A DNA stretch of 64,000 nucleotides from Sinorhizobium arboris LMG 14919 (GCF_000427465.1 NZ_ATYB01000008.1:372001-436000), one strand, 5' to 3'. Positions 35,936 through 44,605 are shown, counted from the stretch's first letter. Notes: generated by a model from the letters alone, not told the origin. Numbers and translations: made by a program.

Positions 35936-36562
35936 CTATCCGGAGTAGCCATGCCGGGCGAAGAAGCGGTCAAGCTCTCTTTGCTCCGGCACCTGACCGG
36001 TGAAGATCTCGACATATTCCGGGATACGCTTCATCCGCACGGATATATCTTCCTTCGTCTGCATCGAGATATAGCCGATCTGCACGAGATAGATCGTGCG
36101 CGCACGCACATCGGCCCGCGCCTCGTCATGCCCGAACCGCAGGAACATGCGCGTGAGCGCATCGAGCCGCTGCTGATCGGCGCGCTGGACTTCCGCAAGA
36201 ATTTCAGGCGACTGCAGGGCCCAGCTTCGCACCGCGAACTCGAACTGCGAGTCGAACAGGCTGCCATCAAGCCAGCAATCGAAAACGTTGAGCATCGCTT
36301 CGGCAATCGTCTCCGCATAGGCCTCGGACTGCCTTACCAGGTTGCCGGTATTCTTTTCGCGCCAGCGCGAGACGAGCCTGTCGAGCAGTTCCTCGCGGTC
36401 CTTAAAGAACCAGTAGAAGCTCGTCCGCGAAAGATTGAGCTTCTTCGCAAGCGGCTGGATCTTCACCGCGTCGATGCCAGACTCGAGCAGGGATTCGTAG
36501 GCCGCTCCAAGCCAGACATCCGGGGAACCGCGCCAGCCGCTGTCGCTCGTGATCTGCTCCAT
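35936..36562 (-). CDS. TetR-family transcriptional regulator
   Basis: A 208-residue regulator. The N-terminal HTH is DVWLGAAYESLLESGIDAVKIQPLAKKLNLSRTSFYWFFKDREELLDRLV, with SFYWFFKD as recognition helix. The C-terminal ligand domain includes a tryptophan-rich region (SWALQSPEILAEVQ). It is divergent from the flavin oxidoreductase gene, with two inverted AATGTACA...GTGTC sites in the 142 bp between them. It likely represses that gene, and possibly the binding protein beside it, until a quaternary-amine-derived ligand is present. Confidence 0.88.
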   Translation of the reverse strand: MEQITSDSGWRGSPDVWLGAAYESLLESGIDAVKIQPLAKKLNLSRTSFYWFFKDREELLDRLVSRWREKNTGNLVRQSEAYAETIAEAMLNVFDCWLDGSLFDSQFEFAVRSWALQSPEILAEVQRADQQRLDALTRMFLRFGHDEARADVRARTIYLVQIGYISMQTKEDISVRMKRIPEYVEIFTGQVPEQRELDRFFARHGYSG

Positions 36563-36601
36563 CGTCGCTGTTTAGCAAATCGAAGGATACCTCGCAAGAA
36601 A

Positions 36602-36674
36602 AATGTACATCAGTGTCTCTTGCCGTGACTGCAATGCCTGATTTGTTGACACATGTGTACATTTTCACCTACGC
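36602..36674. promoter_or_regulatory. Divergent promoter with two inverted TetR-type sites
   Basis: AATGTACATCAGTGTC occupies 36602-36617; its partner AATGTACACATGTGTC lies on the other strand at 36648-36663. The second contains the palindrome ACACATGTGT. TTGACA at 36646-36651 overlaps the second site and would be the -35 of the oxidoreductase gene. The two sites share 13 of 16 bases. Confidence 0.65.
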
Positions 36675-36704
36675 TGCCGACACATCCAAGCCGGAGCCCC
36701 GCAG

Positions 36705-38741
36705 ATGCCGAACGATCCTCTCCTTCAACCATACCAGCTGAAGCACCTGACGCTGCGCAACCGCATCATCGTGACGGCACACGAGCCGGCCTATCCGGAG
36801 GACGGCATGCCGAAGGAGCGCTATCGCGCCTATACGGTGGAGCGCGCGCGGGGCGGCGTGGCAATGACGATGACCGCCGGTTCGGCGGCGGTCTCGAAGG
36901 ACAGCCCGCCGGTCTTCAACAATCTGCTCGCCTACAGGGACGAGATCGTGCCGTGGATAAGAGAGATGACCGATGCCGTGCACGAGGAGGGGGCGGCGAT
37001 CATGATCCAACTCACGCATCTCGGCCGGCGCACGCGGTGGGACAAGGGCGATTGGCTTCCGGTCGTCGCTCCCTCTCATCACCGCGAAGCGGCGCATCGC
37101 GCCTTCCCCAAGAAGATCGAAGACTGGGACATCGAAAGGATAATCAAGGATTTCGCCGATGCGGCCGAGCGCATGAAGGCCGGCGGCATGGACGGCGTCG
37201 AACTGGAGGCCTATGGCCACCTCATCGACCAGTTCGCCTCGCCATTGACCAACGAACTCGACGGCCCTTACGGAGGCTCGCTGGACAACCGCATGCGCTT
37301 CTGTTTCGACGTTCTGAGGGCGATCCGGGCGCGGGTCGGAGACGAGTTCATCCTGGGCGTGCGATACACAGCCGATGAATGCCTCCCCGGCGGGACGGAC
37401 AAGGCGGAAGGCCTGGAAATCTCGAGACGCCTGAAGGAAAGCGGGCTTATCGACTATCTGAACGTCATCCGCGGCCATATCGATACCGACCCCGGCCTGA
37501 CGGATGTGATCCCGATCCAGGGCATGGCCAATTCGCCGCATCTCGATTTCGCCGGCGAGATACGCGCAGCCACGAACTTCCCAACCTTCCACGCCGCGAA
37601 GATCCCGGACGTCGCGACCGCCCGCCACGCGATCGCATCCGGCAAGGTCGACATGGTCGGGATGACACGCGCCCACATGACCGATCCGCACATCGTCCGC
37701 AAGATCATCGAGAGGCGGGAGGACGACATTCGCCCCTGCGTCGGGGCGAACTACTGTCTCGACCGCATCTATCAAGGCGGTGCAGCCTACTGCATCCATA
37801 ATGCCGCGACCGGACGCGAGCTGACGATGCCGCACACGATCGCCAAGGCAGACCGCCGCAGGAAGGTGGTCGTCATCGGGTCCGGCCCCGCCGGTCTCGA
37901 GGCGGCGCGCGTGGCCGGGGAGCGTGGCCACGAAGTGGTCGTTTTCGAGGCGGCCGGCGATCCCGGCGGCCAGATCCGCCTCACCGCACAGAGCCCGCGC
38001 CGCCGCGAAATGATCAGCATCATCGACTGGCGTATGAGCCAATGCGAAAAGCTGGGCGTCACCTTCCATTTCAATACATGGGCGGAAGCGGAGACCATTG
38101 AGGCGGAAAAACCCGACGTCGTCATCGTCGCCACAGGCGGTCTTCCGCATTCGGAGGTGCTGTCGAGGGGCAACGAACTCGTCGTCTCTGCCTGGGATAT
38201 CATTTCGGGCGATGCCAAGCCGGGCAGCAACGTCCTGATCTTCGATGACGCCGGCGACCATGCCGCTCTGCAGGCTGCCGAATTTCTCGCCAATTCCGGT
38301 GCCAGGGTCGAAATCATGACGCCCGACCGCTCCTTCGCGCCGGAAGTCATGGCGATGAACCTCGTGCCCTACATGCGATCTTTGCAGAAACTGGATGTCA
38401 CCTTTACCGTGACCTACCGGCTGGAAGCGGTCGAGAAGAGCGGCAATCAACTGATCGCTCATGTGGGCAGCGATTACGGCGGCGTCTCCAAACAGCGGAC
38501 GTTCGACCAGGTGGTCGTCAATCACGGGACCATCCCGCTCGACGAACTCTATTTCGAGCTGAAGCCCTTCTCCAGCAACCTGGGTGAGATCGCGCACGAC
38601 CAGCTGATCGCCGGGCAGCCGCAATCCGTCGTGCGCAACCCCGAGGGCAAGTTCCAGCTTTTCCGCATCGGCGATGCGGTTGCCGCGCGCAACACGCATG
38701 CAGCAATCTACGACGCGCTTCGGCTTCTCAAGGATATCTGA
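36705..38741 (+). CDS. StcD/DgcA-like FMN, Fe-S, FAD N-demethylase (NADH:flavin oxidoreductase family)
   Basis: A 678-residue multidomain enzyme of the trimethylamine-dehydrogenase type. An N-terminal old-yellow-enzyme barrel (LLQPYQLKHLTLRNRIIV through GVELEAYGHLIDQFASPLTNELDGPYGGSLDNR) is followed by a cysteine cluster and an FAD/NAD domain (KVVVIGSGPAGLEAARVAGERGHEVVVFE). The Fe-S segment is CVGANYC plus a third Cys twelve residues on. Members demethylate dimethylglycine, stachydrine or N-methylproline; which applies here cannot be decided. The adjacent betaine-type binding protein supports that class. One of the usual four cluster cysteines reads Ala (CVGA where C..C is usual). Confidence 0.8.
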   Translation: MPNDPLLQPYQLKHLTLRNRIIVTAHEPAYPEDGMPKERYRAYTVERARGGVAMTMTAGSAAVSKDSPPVFNNLLAYRDEIVPWIREMTDAVHEEGAAIMIQLTHLGRRTRWDKGDWLPVVAPSHHREAAHRAFPKKIEDWDIERIIKDFADAAERMKAGGMDGVELEAYGHLIDQFASPLTNELDGPYGGSLDNRMRFCFDVLRAIRARVGDEFILGVRYTADECLPGGTDKAEGLEISRRLKESGLIDYLNVIRGHIDTDPGLTDVIPIQGMANSPHLDFAGEIRAATNFPTFHAAKIPDVATARHAIASGKVDMVGMTRAHMTDPHIVRKIIERREDDIRPCVGANYCLDRIYQGGAAYCIHNAATGRELTMPHTIAKADRRRKVVVIGSGPAGLEAARVAGERGHEVVVFEAAGDPGGQIRLTAQSPRRREMISIIDWRMSQCEKLGVTFHFNTWAEAETIEAEKPDVVIVATGGLPHSEVLSRGNELVVSAWDIISGDAKPGSNVLIFDDAGDHAALQAAEFLANSGARVEIMTPDRSFAPEVMAMNLVPYMRSLQKLDVTFTVTYRLEAVEKSGNQLIAHVGSDYGGVSKQRTFDQVVVNHGTIPLDELYFELKPFSSNLGEIAHDQLIAGQPQSVVRNPEGKFQLFRIGDAVAARNTHAAIYDALRLLKDI

Positions 38742-38844
38742 CGCCGGGCAAGTTCGCAGGCCTTTCGGCCTTCCGCTTCGCCCTTGTCGCGTTGCCACGC
38801 CCAGAGATACCGGATAACGGAAGATAGAGCCGTTGGCAGGGATA

Positions 38845-39102
38845 TCAGCCATCGGTGTCCGGTCCGTCTGCGATAAGGCGGTCCAGCTCGGGCAGGATGA
38901 TATCGACCAGCTCCTTCGGGGCTTCGCCCGCAGCATAGACCCGCCGGGGATCGGCCCGGCTTTTCATTGCCTCGAACTCGTCGTAGGTCATGAGAACGTA
39001 GCGCGGTTTGCGGTGCTGCGTGATGGCGACCGGCTGACGGTCGGCCGCCATGGTGACGGTCTTGATGTTGCGCAGCAGGTCGACGGTGCTGAATTTCTGC
39101 AT
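38845..39102 (-). CDS. Phd/YefM-type antitoxin, apparently orphan
   Basis: An 85-residue protein. The N-terminal fold FSTVDLLRNIKTVTMAADRQPVAITQHRKPRYVLMTYDEFEAM is typical of Phd/YefM antitoxins, which bind DNA with this half and the toxin with the disordered C-terminus. AAGGAGG precedes the ATG at good spacing. No RelE/ParE/Doc-like toxin is visible on either side; the 103 bp downstream has no ORF. It may be a solitary regulator or a remnant. Confidence 0.75.
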   Translation of the reverse strand: MQKFSTVDLLRNIKTVTMAADRQPVAITQHRKPRYVLMTYDEFEAMKSRADPRRVYAAGEAPKELVDIILPELDRLIADGPDTDG

Positions 39103-39156
39103 CGGCCGCCTCCTTGGTAAAGACGATTTATACGAATGATTTGACTATTTGTAAGC

Positions 39157-39363
39157 CTAACAGGACTTGAAGCTTCCTGGGTGGGCCGAAAGGGGGAGTG
39201 CCCCCTCTGCAAAGCCGGTATTTGGGTCGGGACGCCAATCGCACGGAATGACGGCGATCAAGTCTTCGTCGTCCTGACCGGGATAGCGACCGAGAGTCGC
39301 ATTGAGCGCTGTTATGAGACCGTAGCCGTTGATCTGGCGCTCGTAGTCCGATGAAAATCGCAT
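39157..39363 (-). CDS. Small Usg-like protein
   Basis: A 68-residue protein. Its start, MRFSSDYERQINGYGLITA, resembles the N-terminus of Usg-type proteins (D...Q..GYGLTTA) from alphaproteobacteria, but the rest (GRYPGQDDEDLIAVIPCDWRPDPNTGFAE) diverges and is longer before the conserved Trp. CGGAG precedes the ATG. Usg function is unknown. It may be a divergent member or an unrelated small protein. Confidence 0.45.
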   Translation of the reverse strand: MRFSSDYERQINGYGLITALNATLGRYPGQDDEDLIAVIPCDWRPDPNTGFAEGALPLSAHPGSFKSC

Positions 39364-39678
39364 GCTTCATCTCCGCTACATATCATTCGCCGGCTCCCGG
39401 CTGATCTTGCGGGGCCCCGGCACGACCTTAACGTCACAGCGAATTTCGGCTTCCTTTCCAGTCTGTTAGCAGCCGCATCGGGGGGCTGCAATCTGTCCTG
39501 CCTCTCATCTCTGCGCTTGACACAGGGAGGAGAGGAGATCAGCGCCGCGTCCGCGGCGCGGGAAGAGTTCTTTAACCCAAGGACTTGGGCTGGCTGGATC
39601 CCTGCGGCGAGCACAGGAATGCGGTATCAGCAAGCTTGCCTGAGTATCTGGTCGACCCGGTCTTAAATTCGTCGCGAG
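39364..39678. other. Gene-free stretch between Usg-like and DUF899 genes
   Basis: No supported gene. It includes a GC-rich hairpin, GCGCCGCG at 39542-39549 with CGCGGCGC at 39552-39559, which could end the DUF899 transcript read from the right. The rest shows no recognisable element. Confidence 0.45.
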
Positions 39679-40425
39679 CTAGTCCTTGTTCCGGAACGCC
39701 GCCTCTCCGGCGTCCGATACCTCGACCCACTTCTTGTCCGGCTCGGCGTCTTTGACGTAACTGTCGTGCCAGTTCCACCACTTGTAGGTGGGCGTCTGAG
39801 GGTAGCCTTCGGGTGAGTCTTCCCAGACTTCCTGGCGGCCGAGCGGCGTAATGTCGAGATAGTTCCACGTGCTGCCCATCTGCTCGTCGCCGCGATTGTT
39901 GATGAAATAGGTACGGAACACGCGGTCGCCGTCGCGATAGAACACGTTCGTGCCGTGCCACTCGTCCACTCCAAAGTCAGCGTCGAAGCTGTCTGTCACC
40001 GTGAACCAGGGCATCTGCCAGCCCATGCGCGCCTTCAGCCGGGCTATATCCGCCTGGGGTGCCCGCGAGACGAAAACGAGGGTTGTGTCACGGGCGTTCA
40101 GGTGGGCGAGGTGTGCCACCTGATCGGCCACCATGGAGCAGCCCCTGCATGCGTGGTCGGGCCAGCCGAATACGCCCGGTTCGAAGAAAGCGCGATAGAC
40201 GATCAGCTGACGACGGTCATCGAACAGGTCGACGAGGGTGACCTTGCCCGCTGGTCCCTCGAACGCATACTCCTTCTCCACCGCCATCCACGGCATTCGC
40301 CGGCGCTCGGCGGCCAGCGCGTCGCGCGCTCGGGTCAGGGCCTTTTCCTTGATGAGCAGCTGCTGGCGCGCGGCCTCCCAAGCCTGTGGCGAGACGACGG
40401 GTGGCGTGTGCATTGGTTTCGTCAT
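39679..40425 (-). CDS. DUF899 thioredoxin-like protein
   Basis: A 248-residue cytoplasmic protein of the DUF899 family. It has the family start QAWEAARQQLLIKEKALTRARDALAAERRRMPW, the FFEPGVFGWPDHACRGCSMVADQVAHLAHLNARDT block with a CRGC motif in thioredoxin-like position, and the end block TYFINNRGDEQMGSTWNYLDITPLGRQEVWEDSPEGYPQTP. The CxxC suggests redox activity, but no substrate is known. Family length is about 230-260, so it is complete. TGGAGG precedes the ATG. It stands alone. Confidence 0.85.
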   Translation of the reverse strand: MTKPMHTPPVVSPQAWEAARQQLLIKEKALTRARDALAAERRRMPWMAVEKEYAFEGPAGKVTLVDLFDDRRQLIVYRAFFEPGVFGWPDHACRGCSMVADQVAHLAHLNARDTTLVFVSRAPQADIARLKARMGWQMPWFTVTDSFDADFGVDEWHGTNVFYRDGDRVFRTYFINNRGDEQMGSTWNYLDITPLGRQEVWEDSPEGYPQTPTYKWWNWHDSYVKDAEPDKKWVEVSDAGEAAFRNKD

Positions 40426-40699
40426 GGCTTGGCACCTCCAGTTTGTGCGCTTGACAATCTATGTGCATTGGCGCGCCCCTTTGACGCGAAACCCGACCGC
40501 GGCCCATTCTCTGGCTGTCGGGCACGAAGTAGTTTGGCACCGGAAAGCCGATGGCGGGAGTAACAAGTGTGGCGCCATTCGATTGGCGCTGGTGGTGGCC
40601 TGCGTGGCTTCCGACATATCGCGTGAGGTCGGCTGGGACGTGTCGCTCGAGCGGAACTGACCTAGATTACGCAGGTGCACTGGAAGAACGTGGCCGCGA

Positions 40700-41236
40700 A
40701 TGATCGTATTCCTGGACTTCGAAGCATCGTCTCTGAGCAAGAAAAGCTTTCCCATAGAGGTCGCCTGGGTCTTCGAGGACGGCCGCTCGCGTTCCTATCT
40801 GATACGGCCGGCACCGGATTGGACAGACTGGTCCGCCGAGGCCGAGGCAGTCCACGGCATATCGAGGGATCTGCTTCGGGCAGACGGGCTCTCTGTCGCG
40901 TTCGTCGCCGAAGAGATGATCCGTGACCTAGCCGGGCACCAGCTTTATGCCAGCGCACCCTCCTGGGACGGAAAGTGGCTGAGCGTGCTGCTGAGAGCTG
41001 CCGGGCTGCCAAGGCATGCTCTACGACTGGCAAAGTCCGACGAAGCCTTCCTCGATGCGGCACGGCGCAGGATGGGCGAGAGGTTTTCGGATCAGGAGGT
41101 ATCGGACCTGGTCCGCGGCGTCATCGGCGTAACCGGGCCGCCGCCCGTCCATAGAGCGCTCCCTGATGCGTGCCTGGAACTGGATCGGTTGAGACTGGTC
41201 AGCAAGGCGGCAGCGGAGCGTGCCGGATCGCCGTAG
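40700..41236 (+). CDS. DEDDh-type 3'-5' exonuclease-like protein
   Basis: A 178-residue protein. The N-terminus MIVFLDFEASSLSKKSFPIEVAWVFEDG gives exonuclease motif I (Asp-x-Glu); EAVHGISRDLL is the usual following motif, YASAPSWDGKWLSVLLRAAGL supplies motif II, and HRALPDACLEL provides the His/Asp of motif III. These four acidic residues plus His bind two metal ions in DnaQ-like nucleases. It is too short for a polymerase subunit and is probably a stand-alone nuclease. The ribosome site (GGAAG) is weak. Confidence 0.75.
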   Translation: MIVFLDFEASSLSKKSFPIEVAWVFEDGRSRSYLIRPAPDWTDWSAEAEAVHGISRDLLRADGLSVAFVAEEMIRDLAGHQLYASAPSWDGKWLSVLLRAAGLPRHALRLAKSDEAFLDAARRRMGERFSDQEVSDLVRGVIGVTGPPPVHRALPDACLELDRLRLVSKAAAERAGSP

Positions 41237-41370
41237 ATCGTGGTCACGTTCCCAGTCTGCGGCGCCGCGGAGCGGCTTTACATTTCTTTACATTCGCCCG
41301 GAACGGTCGAAACGTTGCCCGCTTACCTTCCTCCATCGCAGCAGGTGCTGCGGAGCAAAGGAGACTGGCA

Positions 41371-41922
41371 ATGGAAAACGAAGACAAGGACCTGTCGGGG
41401 TCGGGCGCCGGCAAGGCCGTTTCGAAAGGATGGGGACGGCACGCGGCGATCGGCGGCCTCGCAGCCGTCGCCGCCGTCAGCGCGGTCGGATTTGCAGCCG
41501 CGCGTAGCGACGATTTCGGCTTCGGCATGGGCCGTTTCGGCATGGGCGGCCATGTGATGCACGCGCATATGGGAGGTGGTGGCTTTATGGAACACCGGAT
41601 CGGCAGCATCCTCGACGAGCTCGATGCGACACCCGAACAGGAAGACAAGCTTTGGGACATCATCGACAATGCCCGCGCCGAAATCAGACCGACTTTCCGG
41701 GACTTCCGCGAGACGCGCGAAGAGGTTATCGAACTCCTGGGCGCGCCGGGCATCGACCGGGCCGCCGCCGAGAAACTTCGCAGCGAACGCATTGCAGCCA
41801 TTGACGAGGCCTCGCGCAAGATGACGGCCGCGCTGCTCGACGCGGCCGAAGTGCTGACGCCGGAGCAGCGCGTCAAGCTCGTCAAGCATTTGAAGGAGCG
41901 CAGGGGCCACGGCCGGTGGTAA
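41371..41922 (+). CDS. Spy/CpxP-like periplasmic protein
   Basis: A 183-residue protein. After a 20-residue polar N-terminus comes one hydrophobic anchor (HAAIGGLAAVAAVSAVGFAAA), then a Gly/Met/His-rich patch (FGMGRFGMGGHVMHAHMGGGG) and an alpha-helical Spy/CpxP-type region (LDELDATPEQEDKLWDIIDNARAEIRPTFRDFRETREEVIELL, ending LTPEQRVKLVKHLKERRG). The two TPEQ-type repeats are the LTxxQ signature. ATG 41371 has AAAGGAG upstream. The Met/His patch could bind copper or other metals. It is followed 36 bp later by a two-component system, suggesting it moderates that sensor, as CpxP does for CpxA. Confidence 0.7.
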   Translation: MENEDKDLSGSGAGKAVSKGWGRHAAIGGLAAVAAVSAVGFAAARSDDFGFGMGRFGMGGHVMHAHMGGGGFMEHRIGSILDELDATPEQEDKLWDIIDNARAEIRPTFRDFRETREEVIELLGAPGIDRAAAEKLRSERIAAIDEASRKMTAALLDAAEVLTPEQRVKLVKHLKERRGHGRW

Positions 41923-41958
41923 ATATGAGTCGGGCGGAAGATTGAACGGAGCGCATGG

Positions 41959-42657
41959 ATGGCGGAAAGGGTCTTGATTGTTGACGATGACACGCGCCTC
42001 TCCGCCATGCTCTCCGATTATCTCTCCGGAAGCGGCTACACCGTCGATACTGCGGCGACGGCCACGGCGGGCATCGCCGAACTCGGGCGCCGCAACCCTG
42101 ACGTCGTTATCCTCGACGTCATGCTGCCGGATTACGATGGCTTCGAGACCTGCCGACGCATACGTGCGGTATCGGACGTCCCCATATTGATGCTCACTGC
42201 CAAAGGCGAGGAGACGGATCGCATCGTCGGGCTGGAGCTCGGGGCCGACGATTATCTGCCCAAGCCCTTCAATCCGCGCGAGCTTCTGGCGCGGTTGAAG
42301 GCGATCCTGCGCCGCCGAAACGGGAGCGCCACGGTTACGCGGACCCTTCGCTTCGGACGGCTGGAGATCGATCCCGGTTCCCGCTCCGTCAGAATCGACG
42401 GCCGCGAATGTGCACTGACCAGCTACCAGTTCGACCTGCTTGTGACGCTCGCCGAAAATGCAGGCCGTACGCTCTCGCGCGAACAATTGATGGACGCGGT
42501 CAAGGGCGAGGAGCTGGACGCTTTCGACCGCTCCATCGATGTCCACATCTCGCGCATCAGGGCGGCCATCGAGAGCGACCCCAAACATCCGAGGCGCATC
42601 ATTACCGTGCGCGGCGCCGGCTATGTCTTTGCCCGCTATCAGGACGATACGAGATAG
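41959..42657 (+). CDS. OmpR/PhoB-family response regulator
   Basis: A 232-residue regulator. Receiver residues are intact: Asp9-11 cluster (LIVDDD), phosphoacceptor Asp53 (VVILDVMLPDYDG), Thr of LMLTAKG and Lys of LPKPFNP. The winged helix reads CALTSYQFDLLVTLAENAGRTLSREQLMDAVKG and DVHISRIRAAIESDPKHPRRIITVRGAGY. It lies between the Spy/CpxP-like gene and its cognate kinase (ATG five bases after its stop) and probably controls this three-gene envelope-stress unit. Confidence 0.92.
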   Translation: MAERVLIVDDDTRLSAMLSDYLSGSGYTVDTAATATAGIAELGRRNPDVVILDVMLPDYDGFETCRRIRAVSDVPILMLTAKGEETDRIVGLELGADDYLPKPFNPRELLARLKAILRRRNGSATVTRTLRFGRLEIDPGSRSVRIDGRECALTSYQFDLLVTLAENAGRTLSREQLMDAVKGEELDAFDRSIDVHISRIRAAIESDPKHPRRIITVRGAGYVFARYQDDTR

Positions 42658-42661
42658 AGCG

Positions 42662-43933
42662 ATGCGCAGCCGGCTGTTTCTGAAAATCTATCTGACGCTG
42701 CTCGCGAGCCTTGCCGCGGTCGCCGTCGCGAGCGCCGCATTCGTATGGCTGGGGCAGGGCGAGGAGGAGTCCGGGTGGCAGAGCCAGCGTGCCCGGTTCG
42801 TCGCCGCGCTGATTCCGCCCGACATGGACAGCGGATCGGTCGAGGCGACGCTTGAGCGGTTTTCAAGGGCCTTCGGCGCTGACATCGCCGTATATGACCC
42901 GCGGGGCAGGCTGATCGCGAGCGCAGGCCGCCCGCTCCCGCGCGACATTCTCGACAAGTCCTGGCGCCACGGCAGAGGCAACTTTCACACCATGGTGACC
43001 GAACTGCCTGACGGCCGCGCCGTGGCTGCGCGTATGGAGCGGCCTTTGCGCCCGTCGGGCCGCAATCCGCTCGCCTACCTGGCACTGATCGCCGCCGTCA
43101 TCGGGGTCGCCGCCTATCCGGTGGTGCGTCACCTTACCCGCCGCCTGGAGCGGTTGCGTGCGGGCGTGGATGCCTGGGGCAGGGGCGATTTCGTGGCTCG
43201 CGTGCCGGAAGACGGCAGCGACGAGGTGGCGGCGGTGGCCAAGAGCTTCAACAGGGCCGCCGACCATGTCGAGCGGCTGATCAAGTCACACCGGGCTCTG
43301 CTCGCAAATGCCAGTCATGAGTTGCGCTCTCCGCTCGCGCGGCTGCGCATGGCGATCGATCTCTACGAACAGGCACCGAACGCGAACCGAAAGGAGGAAG
43401 TCATCCGCAACCTTTCCGAGCTGGACGTGCTGATCGAGGAAATCCTGCTGGCGAGCAGGCTTGACCACGTCGAGGAACTCGATGCGCTGGAGTCTGTGGA
43501 CCTTCTGGCTCTGGTCTCGGAAGAGGGCGCACGCAACGGTGTGGAGGTTTCCGGAACGCCTGCGACGGTCGAAGGCGATGCGCGGCTGCTCCGCAGACTT
43601 GTGCGCAATCTCCTGCAGAACGCGCTGCACCACGGCGGTCCACCTGTCACAGCCACCGTCGCGCAGGCCGACGGTGCTGCGATACTCCGGGTCCGCGATC
43701 ACGGGACCGGTATAGCGAATAGCGAGGGCGACCGCGTTTTCGAGCCATTCTACCGCCCGTCGGGTCGCAGCGAGGCTGCGGGCGGCTGGGGCCTGGGGCT
43801 GGCGCTGGTGCGCCAGATCGCCGAACGCCACGGCGGCACCGTGCGTTACGAATCTCCGCCCGGCGGCGGCGCCTGTTTCGTCGTGACGCTGCCTGCGTAC
43901 CAACGGACGCCTTTGAGAGCCGAGGGAGGGTAG
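42662..43933 (+). CDS. Sensor histidine kinase
   Basis: A 423-residue inner-membrane kinase. First membrane segment at about residues 8-27, second at about 138-157 (LAYLALIAAVIGVAAYPVV); the intervening 110 residues form the periplasmic sensor. HAMP, then the His box ANASHELRSPLARLRMAID, LLQNALHHGGPP (N box), DHGTGIANSEGDRVFEPFYRP (G1/F) and GGWGLGLALVRQIAE (G2). ATG 42662 is used because GAGATAGAGCG and the first membrane helix start there. Architecture and the Spy/CpxP partner resemble CpxA. Confidence 0.9.
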   Translation: MRSRLFLKIYLTLLASLAAVAVASAAFVWLGQGEEESGWQSQRARFVAALIPPDMDSGSVEATLERFSRAFGADIAVYDPRGRLIASAGRPLPRDILDKSWRHGRGNFHTMVTELPDGRAVAARMERPLRPSGRNPLAYLALIAAVIGVAAYPVVRHLTRRLERLRAGVDAWGRGDFVARVPEDGSDEVAAVAKSFNRAADHVERLIKSHRALLANASHELRSPLARLRMAIDLYEQAPNANRKEEVIRNLSELDVLIEEILLASRLDHVEELDALESVDLLALVSEEGARNGVEVSGTPATVEGDARLLRRLVRNLLQNALHHGGPPVTATVAQADGAAILRVRDHGTGIANSEGDRVFEPFYRPSGRSEAAGGWGLGLALVRQIAERHGGTVRYESPPGGGACFVVTLPAYQRTPLRAEGG

Positions 43934-44081
43934 CCTACCGCACCCAAGCGCGGGAGAAATCGTCAGGTTGTCATATCTAACATTACACAACCTAAAGATG
44001 TGAAAATCAGATAACGCAGGTTATGGAACTAGCGACCACGGTTTGCACAAACTCTTGCAGTCAGCCGATGGTTCTGGCTCC

Positions 44082-44480
44082 TCAATACATAACTGCATTG
44101 AGCGTGACGTAGACAGGCGAACCCGCCTTGAACTGTGTGCTGCCACGCGCGACCAGCCAGCCATCCGCACGCTCCAGGCGCGCAACGATCCGCAGCGTTG
44201 GCGAATCAGCCAGGCTAACGGACGGAGACAAGGAAAATGCTATCGACTTTGACCTGCCGTCGCTTTCGATCCGCGTTTCCGCAGCGCGTCGTCGCGCTTT
44301 GTCCTGAATGGCGGGATCCTCGAGGTAAATCTCAAGATAGCCTTCCGGGACCGCGCCGTCCTCGAACGTGACTGCGCCGCGAATCTCTCCCGGTTGCGCA
44401 ACGACTGGTCCGGCGACCGCGGCGACAGCCGCAGCTCCGACGGTCATCAAAACTGTGCGGCGGTCGGTCGGGCGCTTCAT
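44082..44480 (-). CDS. Small exported beta-rich protein, YscW/YbaY-like
   Basis: A 132-residue protein. The N-terminus MKRPTDRRTVLMTVGAAAVAAVAGPVVAQPG has a Tat-like RRTVLM motif before the hydrophobic core. The mature domain, IRGAVTFEDGAVPEGYLEIYLEDPAIQDKARRRAAETRIESDGRSKSIAFSLSPS, then SPTLRIVARLERADGWLVARGSTQ, resembles the YscW/YbaY-like fold found in small envelope lipoproteins. That assignment is by pattern only. It is upstream of no other gene on its strand and is separated from the metalloprotease by two hairpins. Confidence 0.5.
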   Translation of the reverse strand: MKRPTDRRTVLMTVGAAAVAAVAGPVVAQPGEIRGAVTFEDGAVPEGYLEIYLEDPAIQDKARRRAAETRIESDGRSKSIAFSLSPSVSLADSPTLRIVARLERADGWLVARGSTQFKAGSPVYVTLNAVMY

Positions 44481-44566
44481 CACACACTCTCCCTGGATGT
44501 CCAGCTGAACCTGTACGGCAGCGGCATTACCGCTCTGCTTGCGCGTCCGAAAGGACGCACCATGCT

Positions 44567-44598
44567 GCAGATGGGGCGCCTGAAAGCGCCCCATCTGC
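44567..44598 (-). terminator. Terminator hairpin of the metalloprotease gene
   Basis: A perfect 13-bp stem, GCAGATGGGGCGC at 44567-44579 and GCGCCCCATCTGC at 44586-44598, starts seven bases after the protease stop. A second small hairpin, GCGTCC-GAAA-GGACGC at 44543-44558, follows it. No long U-tract. Confidence 0.7.
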
Positions 44599-44605
44599 TA
44601 TCGGG

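Noticed and set aside
34811..36628. 605-aa open frame on the + strand over the betaine-type binding protein and TetR genes
   Set aside because: It spans two real genes and an intergenic region without any domain similarity.
36669..38936. 755-aa open frame opposite the StcD-like gene
   Set aside because: No family motifs and compositionally Arg/His/Asp-rich, typical of antisense translation; the + strand gene is clear.
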